From Oscillospiraceae bacterium (GTDB lineage: Bacteria; Bacillota; Clostridia; Christensenellales; QALW01): a DNA stretch of 64,000 nt. Below are positions 9,801 through 19,651 of this stretch, one piece after another (the stretch's first letter is position 1; every line of letters begins with the position of its first letter). The notes below the pieces were generated by a model that had not been told where the DNA came from, did not search any database, and was given only the letters and a program-made list of their open reading frames with translations. The stretch spans positions 2,054,001 through 2,118,000 of the forward strand of contig CP091722.1 in assembly GCA_022009755.1 (NCBI GenBank), read 5' to 3'. Made by a program: the position numbers and the translations under genes.

Positions 9801-12800
9801 CTCCGGCGGACAAGACGCTGAGCGCTTCATATTATAAAATCATATCTCCCGATGAGCTTACGGGGGAGGCGGACGGCTGGTCGCGCGTAAGCTTTACCTA
9901 CACCTGTTCGCAGGACAGCAGCGCAAACGAGGCGTATAAGATATATTTCGGAAAATATAATCTTGCAGGAACGGTGCTGTTTGACTGTGCGCAGCTGGAA
10001 GAGAGCGAAAGCGCAAATCCGTACAGCGCGATAGGCGCTGGGGATTTTGACTGGCATGTTTCGGCGTATCCGTGGACGGAAGCCGGAATAAGCGCCTACA
10101 AGGCGATGCCCGTATGGGGTGCGTCGGCAAGCGGCGGCACGGAGAGCGTATGCACGATATCGCAGACGGTTGCTCTGACGCAGAAGGACACCTTTACCTT
10201 AAGCGCATGGGCGCGGGCGGCCAATGCCGTGCCGGCGGGCGTGAAGATAAAAAAGGTGCAGAAGGCTTCGTCGGGGTATAGCGTTGCGGCCTCGGTTATG
10301 CCGTCGTTTGCGTTGGTGGCGCAGGTGAATTACAGTGACGGCACCAAGGCGGAATACCGCTATGATTATAATGCGGCGGTGGACGGCTGGCAGTACGGCG
10401 CGGTGTCCTTCAACACGGCAAGCGGAGATAAGTCCCCGGTGTCGGTTGCGGCAAGGCTGGAGTACAGCCATGAGATGGGGCAGGCGAATTTCGGCGGGGT
10501 AAGCCTTGTTTCGGGCACGCTGAATTCCTATACCTATGATGCAAACGGGTTCATTTCGGGGCAGAATGACGGAAAGAGCACAAGCAGCACCGTGGCGGAC
10601 GAAAAGGGGAATATCACCTCCTCCACCGATGAAAACGGGCAGACGACATCGTATGTATATGACAGCCGCAGCAGGCTTATATCCTCGGTAAGCCCGTCGG
10701 GGCTTAAAACGGAATACACCTATGACGGCTACGGGAATGTGCTGTCGTCAATCGGTACGGGAGGCTCTTTCCCGGCGGCGTCCGGGCCTTTAGAGGGCAA
10801 AACCTATTTAATACGCAACCGAGGCGGAAACAAGTATTTTCTGGACAGCCAAAACGACTGCGTTATGCCCTACACCGGCAATGCGGAGCAGCTGTACACC
10901 CTGGAAAAGGCAGGGGATTACTGGAAAATAATCGCCTCCGACGGGCGGGCGCTGGTGTTTACCGGGGTCACGCTGCCCATGCCTACCTTTGCCTTTGCAC
11001 AAAAGGACTCGGTAAGCGAGGATAATCAGCTGTTTACAATAAACAGCTCGGCGGGGGTTACAAGCTTCCAGCCCAAAAGCGTTGCAAGTACATTTTATCT
11101 TACTACATCAAGCTATAACGGCAAGGATGTGCTTATGGCGCTGCCGACCATGGGCACATTAAGCGGGCAGTACACATGGGAGCTGCTGGATACGGCCTAC
11201 GGGCACCCGGAAAGCATAAGCTCGCGCTCGGAGTATTCGCAGGACGGGCGGTATCTTGCCCTTACGCGGGATTCGCGGGGCGGCACGGTGCAGTATACCT
11301 ATGACCCAAACACCGGCAGGCTGCTTACGGCGACGGACTGCACGGGAACGGTAAGCTACACATACAATGAAAAGGGCGAGCTGACCGGCGTGAGCAAGAA
11401 CGGCGCTTCGGTGCAGTACGCGTATGAAAACGACCGCCTGAGCAGCATTACAAGCGGAAGCACGCAGTATACCTTTGAATATGACGGCTTCGGAAACCGC
11501 ACAAAAACCAAGGTGGGCGGGGCGCTGCTTTCCCGCAATGTGTACGATAATGTCACCGGGCTGCTGCTGGAAACGGGCTACGGCAACGGCACGGAGATAA
11601 CCTTTGAGTATGATAAGCTGGGGCGCGCCGTAAGCTCAAGCGTGAACGGCGTAAAAACCTACGGCTATGAATATGACAGCGCTGGGCGGATGCTGCGCAG
11701 TTATGAATATGGGAGCAATCGTGCATATGAGTTCGTATACGATATGCGCGGGCGTTTGGCGGCAAAGAAATGTACGGACGGCAGCAGCGTAATCTTCAGC
11801 TATGACAGCAAGGATTACCTGAAGAGCAGCTCGGTTATGCTGCCGGGGCAGAAGCTCGGAACCATGTATCATTACGGCAGCGGCAGCAGCAATCAGCCGT
11901 ATAAGAGCCGGGTGTACGGAGTGACTATAACCGATGCAACGGCTGCGAAAATGCTGCTTAACACAAGCAGCGCAAGCGACCGGCTTAATCGGCTTGCTTC
12001 AAGAAGCATAAACGCCGTGGGCGGGAAATCCCTTGTTTACGGGTATACCTATGAGCGGGGAACTACGCTGCCGCTTACATTGAGCGCGACGGTGGGGGAT
12101 ATAAGCAGCACGCTTGTTTACACCTACGATGCGGCGGGGAACATAACCTCGGTGACCGACGGAGAGAGGGTTACGCGGTATTGCTATGACAACATGGGTC
12201 AGCTGATACGGGAGGATAACCCGTATTCGCAGAAAACCTGCGTGTATGCCTATGACAGCTGCGGAAACATACTTTCGCGCACGGAGTACGGGTATACCGA
12301 TGATGAAACCCCGGTGGGCGGCACGGTGACGGTATATGAGTATAATAATGCCGCATGGGGAGATCAGCTTACCTCATGGAATGGGGAGAGCATAACATAT
12401 GATGCAATAGGCAACCCGCTTTTATACCGGGGCAGAAGCCTTACATGGACGCAGGGCAGAAGGCTTGCGGGCGTTTCTTCGGAAGGCTTGACGGCCTATT
12501 ATACCTATGACGAAAGCGGAACAAGAACGGGCAAAACCGTAAACGGCGTAAGCACGCAGTATTACATAAACGGCTCGCAGATACTTGCGCAAAAGAGCGG
12601 AGAGGATATATTATACTTCCTGTACGATGAAACCGGGTCGGCGGTAGGATTCAAGTACAATAACAATCTGTACTTATACCGCAAGAATTTGCAGGGAGAT
12701 ATTCTTGCGGTGCTGAACGGGCAGACGGGCGCAGTGGAGGCAAGCTACACCTATGACGCATGGGGCAGGGTGATATCCGCAACCGGCGCGCTGGCAGAAA

Positions 12801-13570
12801 TAAATCCGTTCAGGTACAGAGGGTATTACTATGACAGCGAAACGGGGCTGTATTATCTCCAATCCCGCTACTATGACCCCGAAACGGGAAGATTTATAAA
12901 TGCGGACAGCATAATTGACGAAAGTAATCTTAATGTGAATGGATTTGTGTATTGTTACAATAATCCAATAATGCATAGCGACTTTGACGGTATGTTGCCC
13001 GAATCTATTTGGAAAAAACTAATTAAAGAATTTGTTGCTGGGACATGTAGAGTCGGCGGTAAAATAATGAGTTTTACAAAGCCTATGAAGTATATTAAGT
13101 CTGTTGGTAATGCGGGGGTATGTAAAACTCTTAGGGCAAAAGGATACAAATTGTCTGCGATGATGTTCCAACATGCTATGTATGGTTATGGAGGAGCAAT
13201 AAGCTCGGAACTTAGAGGAGCGTTGATTATTAGAATTAGGAGTGATCAGAAATTTCTTGATAGAATAAGAAAAGAAGTAACAAATCCCTCGTCGGATCAA
13301 ACATATGAATTTGGGTTAGGAGATGGGGAACGGGATTTATATTTGGCTGTACACCGTGCAAATTATCAGTTGCGGTACATAAGACGAAAAAACATAGTAC
13401 GGATAACAGTATCTGATGTATTTGATTTTTCTGAACTCTGGTTTCTTGAGAAAGAGGATGCTAGTTTAAAAAACAAAATACTGAATGATATTGGTTTTTG
13501 CCTTGAAAACGCAAGAGTATTATATAAATTTTCGTGGAGAGTCAGCTTCGATATTCCGTACTGGGGGTGA
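6894..13570 (+). CDS. Full-length RHS/YD-repeat polymorphic toxin
   Basis: A secreted or surface RHS protein of about 2,225 residues. The frame is broken once at the A3 run 8917-8919; A4 joins DTNQNTSTVTYSQTG. ATG 6894 follows AAAGGGGAG and precedes a hydrophobic signal segment (VAALLAAMLLVLWMP). Order of regions by residue: DNRLRE-like region about 365-520; carbohydrate-binding-like beta sandwich about 880-1050 (GFE ... FDCAQLEES); ricin-like lectin segment about 1300-1430 (LIRNRGGNKYFLD); YD repeats about 1440-1950; RHS core end RYYDPETGRFINAD near 2000. The last about 190 residues are a variable toxin tip with a pattern H-x(14)-VRITVSDVFDFSE that I cannot name. By family logic the YD shell encloses the tip until release into a neighbouring cell. 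The next gene is its likely immunity lipoprotein. Confidence 0.9.
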
Positions 13571-13574
13571 ATAA

Positions 13575-14248
13575 ATGGCTAAGGGTGTTTTGAATTCTTT
13601 GGTGTTTTTTGTATTGCTGGTTTTTTGCGTAGGCTTTGGCGGCTGCACATATAAGCCGCTTGTTTCGGAAGAAAGAGAAATGGCTTGGAATTATGATTGG
13701 AATTGTTATCAAATGATGAAGCAAGTCGTTGAAGAAGAAAAATTTGTACTTGAAACGGATAAAAGAATTGACAACAGTGATAAAGCGGTGCATGAGTACC
13801 ATATTGATGTGGATGACGGCGTTATACACATAGGCAGTGTTCCTATTACGAAGGAAGGATATCCCACGGTATCTATTAAGTACACAAGGGAGCTTAACAG
13901 TAAACCGTACTTAAAATGCAACGGAATGAATATCGAGCTGTTTTTCTAAAAATCATAGAGATATATACGGGCATAGAGATTACGGAAGATATGTTTGGCG
14001 AGCTGTTTTATAATCCCGAACATCAATATAAGGACTCCGGAATTAAGGGCGATAATGCCTATTATAATCGCATGGCCATTCGGCCCGTAGGTATAAAGTA
14101 TGCTGGTTTTTTCCGATTAGGTGCGCTTAATTACTGGCTGCATGCAACATATTCAGGGGGTAAAGCAATCGGATATACAGAGGATTTATATTATTCAGGC
14201 TATCATGGCTGCTGTATTGAGGGCATGAATAAGGAGGTGAAATACTGA
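13575..14248 (+). CDS. Candidate immunity lipoprotein for the RHS tip (one homopolymer frameshift)
   Basis: It starts 4 bases after the RHS stop. The signal peptide ends with lipobox GFGGC, so the product is an anchored envelope lipoprotein of about 225 residues. The frame breaks at T5 (13941-13945); one more T continues ELFFLKIIEIYTGIEITEDMF to the TGA at 14248. A near-identical intact copy (one residue shorter at that point) sits at 30851-31522, again behind the last 85 bp of the same toxin tip. Position directly behind the toxin and envelope location argue for immunity. No known immunity family is recognised. Cys and Tyr are frequent in the C-terminal half (YYSGYHGCC). Confidence 0.65.
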
Positions 14249-14260
14249 GCGGAGTTTGTA

Positions 14261-14296
14261 TGTATTACTGTGACGCTTAAGTATTGCAGTAATACA
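14261..14296. repeat. 10-bp inverted repeat at the first orphan-cassette junction
   Basis: TGTATTACTG and CAGTAATACA separated by 16 bases. The right arm ends exactly where homology to the RHS core begins (GCGCGGGGCGGATGCTG). It may be a hairpin terminator remnant or a recombination scar. Confidence 0.5.
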
Positions 14297-16221
14297 GCGC
14301 GGGGCGGATGCTGCGCAGTTATGAATATGGGAGCAATCGTGCATATGAGTTCATATACGATATGCGCGGGCGTTTGGCGGCAAAGAAATGCACGGACGGC
14401 AGCAGCGTAATCTTCAGCTATGACAGCAAGGATTACCTGAAGAGCAGCTCGGTTATGCTGCCGGGGCAGAAGCTCGGAACCGCATATCATTACGGCAGCG
14501 GCAGCAACAATCAGCCGTATAAGAGCCGGGTGTACGGAGTGACTATAACCGATGCGACGGCTGTGAAAATGCTGATTAACACAAGCAGCACAAGCGATAG
14601 CCTTAATCGGCTTGCATCAAGAAGCATAAACGCCGTGGGCGGGAAATCCCTTGTTTACGGGTATACCTATGAGCGGGGAACAACGCTGCCGCTTACATTG
14701 AGCGCGACGGTGGGGGATATAAGCAGCACGCTTGTTTACACCTACGATGCGGCGGGGAACATAACCTCGGTGACCGACGGAGAGAGGGTTACGCGGTATT
14801 GCTATGACAACATGGGTCAGCTGATACGGGAGGATAACCCGTATTCGCAGAAAACCTGCGTGTATGCCTATGACAGCTGCGGAAACATACTTTCGCGCAC
14901 GGAGTACGGGTATACCGATGATGAAACCCCGGTGGGCGGCACGGTGACGGTATATGAGTATAATAATGCCGCATGGGGAGATCAGCTTACCTCATGGAAT
15001 GGGGAGAGCATAACATATGATGCAATAGGCAACCCGCTTTTATACCGGGGCAGAAGCCTTACATGGACGCAGGGCAGAAGGCTTGCGGGCGTTTCTTCGG
15101 AAGGCTTGACGGCCTATTATACCTATGACGAAAGCGGAACAAGAACGGGCAAAACCGTAAACGGCGTAAGCACGCAGTATTACATAAACGGCTCGCAGAT
15201 ACTTGCGCAAAAGAGCGGGGAGGATATATTATACTTCCTGTACGATGAAACGGGTGCAGCGGTAGGATTCAAGTACAATAATAATCTGTATATCTACCGC
15301 AAGAATTTGCAGGGAGATATTCTTGCGGTGCTGAACGGGCAGACGGGCGCAGTGGAGGCAAGCTACACCTATGACGCATGGGGCAGGGTGATATCCGCAA
15401 CCGGCGCGCTGGCAGAAATAAATCCGTTCAGGTACAGAGGGTATTACTATGACAGTGAAACGGGGCTGTATTATCTCCAATCCCGCTACTACGACCCGGA
15501 AACGGGAAGATTTATAAATGCGGATGATGAAACAATACTTGATTATGGCCTTTGCGATATAGGACAGTATAATGTGTTTGCTTACTGTTTTAACAGCCCG
15601 CTGAAGTTTACGGACAGCGGCGGAGGATTCCCGGTTTGGCTTGATGTGGCGGTGTCTGTTGCAGTGCCGACCGTGATAACGGCAGAGATAGTTAAGGGAA
15701 ATAATTATAAGCATAACAAAGAGATACAGAAAAAAGCATCAACAACTCCGTTTTTACGAGATCAGGATGAGTGCAAAGATATCAAATTTGGTTTTAGCAC
15801 TTCGGATCAAAATGGCTGTGGATGGATAGCGGCATATAACGCCATGATTTTACTGGGGCATCAACAGCAGATAGCCGATGTGGTAAAATACTTTGATGGT
15901 GCATTCAGAACGATACTTTTCGGAGTATTCGGAGTAGCACCGCATGCAATAACCGGATATTTCAGAAGTATGGGCTTCAGTGTAAGCGCGAATGTATTCT
16001 TTTTCGTCAGACCTAGTGACATGGACGAACGATCTAAGATATCAAGGGCGTGTATATTGCTGTATGCTCACAACAGGGGTGCGCATTATGTAGCACTTAA
16101 ATGGGAGGGTGAGCAGTACAGAATATATAATGCTGGGAATAACAATGACACGGCCATAAAGATTAATGATTTTTTGAGTAGTGTTGGCGGTACATTTATG
16201 ATGATATGGTTTATTAATTAG
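14297..16221 (+). CDS. Orphan RHS cassette 1: RHS core 3' part plus papain-like cysteine protease toxin tip
   Basis: The first about 420 codons are nearly identical to the YD/RHS core at 11680-12906, but no promoter or clear RBS precedes them (the first ATG is 14308). After RYYDPETGRFINADDE the tip diverges: NSPLKFTDSGGGFP, a hydrophobic strand, then a globular domain with NGCGWIAAYNA (candidate nucleophile Cys), GAHYVALKW (candidate His) and YRIYNAG (candidate Asn). This spacing resembles C39/papain-fold peptidases used as polymorphic toxins. Two lipoproteins follow as immunity candidates. It is probably a silent reserve tip that becomes active after recombining onto the full-length RHS gene. 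A diverged duplicate lies at 23819-24579. Confidence 0.75.
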
Positions 16222-16230
16222 GAGGGCAAT

Positions 16231-16617
16231 ATGAATATGAAAAAGATATTGCTTAAATATACAGCCGTTGTGTGTTTATTGATAATATTTGTGCTGTATG
16301 CATCGTCATGCTATTGGCCGTATATTTATTTAACCGGCAGATGGGAAAGCGAATATCCCCGTATGTATATTGATTGCGGACATGAAAAGGTCGGGCTATT
16401 ATGGAATGCGGACGGTACGGTGACTAAAATTCATATTCAGTACTTGGGCGGAAGTTTTGGAATCGGCAGCATGGAAACCGAGGAAGATAGTAAGCCCATA
16501 TATTGGGGAACGCAGAGCCTGAAAGGGAACACGCTGATTATGGACCTTCGCTACGGAGGCAGAATAGTGATGAGGCGGGTTGGCCCGGCGACAGTGGACG
16601 GGAAGGAGTACCCGTGA
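16231..16617 (+). CDS. Candidate immunity lipoprotein, GRWESE family, copy 1a
   Basis: A short exported lipoprotein (128 residues): MNMKKILLKY, a hydrophobic core and lipobox ASSC, then a beta-rich domain starting LTGRWESEYPRMYIDCG and ending GGRIVMRRVGPATVDGKEYP. It lies 10 bases after the cysteine-protease tip with RBS AGGAGG. The body is identical to the copy at 24589-24969, but the signal peptides differ completely, a mosaic pattern. It is a paralogue of the next gene (GRWES...GGRIVM). The small lipocalin-like beta domain is my inference. Confidence 0.65.
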   Translation: MNMKKILLKYTAVVCLLIIFVLYASSCYWPYIYLTGRWESEYPRMYIDCGHEKVGLLWNADGTVTKIHIQYLGGSFGIGSMETEEDSKPIYWGTQSLKGNTLIMDLRYGGRIVMRRVGPATVDGKEYP

Positions 16618-16628
16618 AAGGAGAAAGT

Positions 16629-17045
16629 ATGAAAAAGATATTCAGTATAGTTTTTGTTATTGCAATGCTGCTTGTTGTGGTGCTGTGTTCGGCGTGTTCG
16701 GAGTCGTCCACGGAAGTGCCAAAGGGCAGATGGGAGAGCATATGCCCGCATATGATCTTTGACATATACGGTGAAATGACGGTAGTAAACAAAACGGAAA
16801 GAGAAGAGATAAGGATGCCCATTGACGATGGGAAGATATGGAACAGCAACGGAACCGTAACGCGGCTTCAGATATCGATGTATGACGGAAACTTCAGCAT
16901 ACGCATACCGGATGAGAGCAAGGAGAGCTTTATTGAGTATGATGTGCTGTATCGCGGCACCTATCATATGGAAAAGAAGGAGCTTATTCTGGACATGCCG
17001 GACGGGGGCAGGATAGTGATGAAGCAGATGACGGTGGCGGAGTAG
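16629..17045 (+). CDS. Candidate immunity lipoprotein, GRWESE family, copy 1b
   Basis: ATG 16629 is preceded by AAAGGAG. The product (138 residues) has signal peptide MKKIFSIVFVIAMLLVVVL, lipobox CSAC and the motif KGRWESICPHMIFDIYGE, then beta strands ending MPDGGRIVMKQMTVAE. It shares the GRWES/GGRIVM frame with its upstream neighbour, so the pair arose by tandem duplication. The protein is identical to the one encoded at 24981-25397. It probably protects the envelope against the cysteine-protease tip. The longer frame starting at 16503 overlaps the previous gene and lacks a signal peptide, so it was not used. Confidence 0.65.
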   Translation: MKKIFSIVFVIAMLLVVVLCSACSESSTEVPKGRWESICPHMIFDIYGEMTVVNKTEREEIRMPIDDGKIWNSNGTVTRLQISMYDGNFSIRIPDESKESFIEYDVLYRGTYHMEKKELILDMPDGGRIVMKQMTVAE

Positions 17046-17056
17046 AGGCTTGATGC

Positions 17057-18304
17057 TTTCTGACCGGCGGCACGGTAACGGCTTATGAGTATAATAATGC
17101 CGCGTGGGGCGATCAGCTTACCTCGTGGAACGGGGAAAGCATAACATATGACGCAATCGGCAATCCGCTTTTATACCGGGGCAGAAGCCTTACATGGACG
17201 CAGGGAAGAAGGCTTGCGGGCGTTTCTTCGGAAGGCTTGACGGCCTATTATACCTATGACGAAAGCGGAACAAGAACGGGCAAAACGGTCAACGGCGCAA
17301 GCACGCAGTATTACATTAACGGCTCGCAGATACTTGCGCAAAAGAGCGGAGAGGATATATTATACTTCCTGTACGATGAAACGGGTGCAGCGGTAGGATT
17401 CAAGTACAATAATAATCTGTATATCTACCGCAAGAATTTGCAGGGAGATATCCTTGCGGTGCTGAACGGACAGACGGGCGCGGTGGAGGCAAGCTACACC
17501 TATGACGCATGGGGCAGGGTTATATCCTCAACCGGCGCGCTGGCAAACCTGAATCCGTTCCGCTATCGCGGGTATTATTATGACAGCGAAACGGGGTTCT
17601 ATTATGTATCCAGCCGTTATTACGATCCTGAGATCGGTCGGTGGATTAATGCAGACAACGTTATAGCTGGTGTTGGTGGAGATTTAAAAGGATACAATCT
17701 TTTTGCATACTGCTTTAACAATCCAGTTAATATGGATGATCAAGCTGGAAACTGGCCTAAGTGGATAAAGAATACTGTTAAATGGGTAGCAAAGAATGTT
17801 GTTAAGCCAGTCGTAAAAACTGTTCAAAAGACTCTTTCAAAGGTTGACTTAACATATTCTACTGGTGTCAATGTGAGTGGAACACCCAGTGCATGGATTT
17901 TCAATGGTCAAATTGGCGTATCTATGGATACTAAGGGAAATGTTGCGATCCAAGCTTCTGGCGGAGGGGGTATTACCGGAGGCGATCCTGGTATATCTAT
18001 AACGCGCTATCAAAGTGTAACAAATGCTCCCAACATTGACAAATTGAATGATGCCTATTATCAAGTAGGTGGCTCAATAGCTGTGCCTATTGAGGGTGTT
18101 CCTGTCGCGGCTGGTGGAGACGTAATGTTTATGCCAGACCCAGCATTAAACACCGGATACTTCGGATTAACTGGAAATGTTGGATTTGGTACACCTGGAA
18201 AGGAGTTTCATGTTGAATGGGGAACAACGGTTACGCTACCGTACACCCAATTTAATGTTTATGAGGTTGCGAGATCTGTGTACATTAAAATTATGGAGTG
18301 GTAG
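17057..18304 (+). CDS. Orphan RHS cassette 2: RHS core end plus Gly-rich beta toxin tip
   Basis: RHS homology begins at GGCGGCACGGT (matching 12317 onward) without promoter or start codon; the first usable start is TTG 17237. The core runs to SRYYDPEIGRWINADN. The tip begins NWPKWIKNTVKWVAKNVVKPVV, an amphipathic linker, then a Gly/Val-rich beta domain (GGGGITGGDPGISITRYQS, VGFGTPGKEFHVEWGTTV). I recognise no catalytic motif; a membrane-acting or binding domain is possible. Its tip is AT-richer than the core. The gene behind it encodes a membrane-anchored protein that fits as immunity. Translation in place is unlikely without recombination. Confidence 0.65.
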   Translation, partial: FLTGGTVTAYEYNNAAWGDQLTSWNGESITYDAIGNPLLYRGRSLTWTQGRRLAGVSSEGLTAYYTYDESGTRTGKTVNGASTQYYINGSQILAQKSGEDILYFLYDETGAAVGFKYNNNLYIYRKNLQGDILAVLNGQTGAVEASYTYDAWGRVISSTGALANLNPFRYRGYYYDSETGFYYVSSRYYDPEIGRWINADNVIAGVGGDLKGYNLFAYCFNNPVNMDDQAGNWPKWIKNTVKWVAKNVVKPVVKTVQKTLSKVDLTYSTGVNVSGTPSAWIFNGQIGVSMDTKGNVAIQASGGGGITGGDPGISITRYQSVTNAPNIDKLNDAYYQVGGSIAVPIEGVPVAAGGDVMFMPDPALNTGYFGLTGNVGFGTPGKEFHVEWGTTVTLPYTQFNVYEVARSVYIKIMEW

Positions 18305-18306
18305 AT

Positions 18307-19023
18307 ATGAAATTAAAACGAATTTATCTGCTTCTATCATTTGTATTATTGATTGTTATTTCTACAAATGCAATAAAGGTAAATGCAATGAATACAGGAT
18401 TTTTTACAGAAGATCTTTCTGATGAGACAAAAACTACATTTGTGGCAAGTATCAATGTATCACCATTAAGTGCCGAACCTGAAAAAAGAGGAGTCCTATG
18501 CTTCGATGTAAATGAACAGGGATTGATTGCGATTGGACAAACGGGTTCCCAAGACAAAGAGATTTGCGTATATACGTCTCAAGGAGAGTTCTTGTATGGA
18601 TATACGTTCAATTGTACTCAAAGTTTTTGTGTTGAATGGGATGAGCAACACGTTAATATTTATTTCATTCGTAGCGATGTGATAATATCGCTTGATTCAG
18701 ACGGCAATATATTAGATATTAAGGCAGTACAAGATACGATCGATAACAACTCATACAGAAATTCGCTACTGTATTCAACAACTCGGACAGTTGGTAATAC
18801 TACATATCTAATTAGAAATGATATGGGAATATTTAACTGGATTGCTACGTCTTATTCTCAAATTGTCACCATTGATGCTACAGGTTCGGAATCTATTATA
18901 TATGATGTGAATTCAATGCAACTTACGAAAACAATAGTAACCATCAGCCTTATTTGTGTATTTGTTTTTGTTGCTGTCGCAGTTGTCATTTGGCAATTCA
19001 TTAAGTTGAGGCGCGGTAATTAA
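18307..19023 (+). CDS. Candidate immunity protein: exported, beta-propeller-like, C-terminal membrane anchor
   Basis: ATG 18307 lies 2 bases after the stop of cassette 2. The protein (238 residues) has an N-terminal signal peptide (LLLSFVLLIVISTNA), an extracellular domain with repeats such as CFDVNEQGLIAIGQ and GEFLYGYTFNC that resemble propeller blades, and a C-terminal helix (TISLICVFVFVAVAVVIWQF) followed by KLRRGN. The topology puts the domain on the outer face, where it could block an incoming RHS tip. No named family can be assigned from sequence alone. Confidence 0.6.
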   Translation: MKLKRIYLLLSFVLLIVISTNAIKVNAMNTGFFTEDLSDETKTTFVASINVSPLSAEPEKRGVLCFDVNEQGLIAIGQTGSQDKEICVYTSQGEFLYGYTFNCTQSFCVEWDEQHVNIYFIRSDVIISLDSDGNILDIKAVQDTIDNNSYRNSLLYSTTRTVGNTTYLIRNDMGIFNWIATSYSQIVTIDATGSESIIYDVNSMQLTKTIVTISLICVFVFVAVAVVIWQFIKLRRGN

Positions 19024-19026
19024 TCA

Positions 19027-19151
19027 TACCAGCAAGCATCGCGTTTGGTCACCCAAACACAGACTTGTCAGGAATATTCCTGAAACCTTTAAGGGCTTGG
19101 GATTATTCCAACAACCTGCCTTTTGTCCCCAAAAGGCGATGCTTGCTGGTA
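19027..19151. repeat. Cassette-junction element, copy A (orientation 1)
   Basis: A 125-bp element bounded by perfect 16-bp inverted repeats TACCAGCAAGCATCGC / GCGATGCTTGCTGGTA. Inside is the 16-bp palindrome TCAGGAATATTCCTGA (19068-19083). Its interior is the reverse complement of copy B (23587-23714), although the following flanks of the two copies resemble each other in the same direction. No open frame. It could be a mobile-element end, an invertible segment or a structured RNA/ssDNA. Confidence 0.7.
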
Positions 19152-19233
19152 CATAACAGTTTCCTTCCCCTTTTGCGGTAGGTTATTAACGATTTTCTAA
19201 TCTTACGGTTACAAAATTGTCTTTTAGTGAGGA

Positions 19234-19265
19234 AACAGTTGGAGGGTATTTATCCTCTAACTGTT
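19234..19265 (+). promoter_or_regulatory. Hairpin in the leader of the 98-residue gene
   Basis: AACAGTTGGAGG and CCTCTAACTGTT form a stem just upstream of the AAGGAGG ribosome site of the gene at 19290. A related GGAGGGTGATAACCTCTCC stem follows copy B of the junction element at 23774-23796, so both belong to one larger repeated unit. Confidence 0.5.
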
Positions 19266-19289
19266 ACTCTCACGAAGAAGGAGGCAATT

Positions 19290-19586
19290 ATGCGTAAGGT
19301 GAAATTGATCGTTCACGAAACCTACCAAGGTAAACGCAAAAGAGAGGATGTCTTTGCGGCGGTGTTTCTGTCAAATGCTGCCGCATTGACTCCGAACACA
19401 CATTCTGATATCATAAAAGACACCGAACGATCTCAGGATTCACTTTGTTCCGAGAAAGGAGCAACCGAAAAAGCTACTTTTTCAGAATTGATAAATCAAT
19501 CAAAAGGAATGGAAAAAGACGAATTGGTAGTGTACTATCGGCTTGCGATACTTGCGGAGTCTATATTGATTCAGTATAGGCAATAA
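19290..19586 (+). CDS. Small protein of mobile-element character
   Basis: ATG 19290 with a strong AAGGAGG site encodes 98 residues beginning MRKVKLIVHETYQGKRKRED, then a Ser/Thr/Asp-rich middle and a C-terminal helix (MEKDELVVYYRLAILAESIL). It resembles the short proteins that accompany serine-recombinase transposons in Firmicutes, but this is memory-based and I see no recombinase gene here. It lies between copy A of the junction element and a truncated copy, so it may be cargo of a decayed mobile element. No function is assigned. Confidence 0.5.
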   Translation: MRKVKLIVHETYQGKRKREDVFAAVFLSNAAALTPNTHSDIIKDTERSQDSLCSEKGATEKATFSELINQSKGMEKDELVVYYRLAILAESILIQYRQ

Positions 19587-19603
19587 CCAATACGGCAAAC
19601 GGC

Positions 19604-19651
19604 GCTTTTTGGGGACAGAAGGCAGAATGCCGGGATAATCCCAAGCTCTTA
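19604..19651. repeat. Truncated copy of the cassette-junction element
   Basis: 44 consecutive bases are identical to copy B (TTTTGGGGACAGAAGGC through CCCAAGCTCTTA, compare 23604-23648). The copy then stops abruptly and RHS core sequence (ACGATGAAACCGGG) begins, so a recombination event joined the two. Confidence 0.75.

Noticed and set aside
11280..12900. Repeated short motifs that might be a CRISPR-like or tandem-repeat array
   Set aside because: They are degenerate YD codon repeats (Y-x-YD-x(2)-G) inside a coding frame, not spaced direct repeats.
16503..16628. Longer start for the second GRWESE lipoprotein
   Set aside because: It overlaps the upstream gene in another frame and would remove the signal peptide; ATG 16629 has a good RBS.
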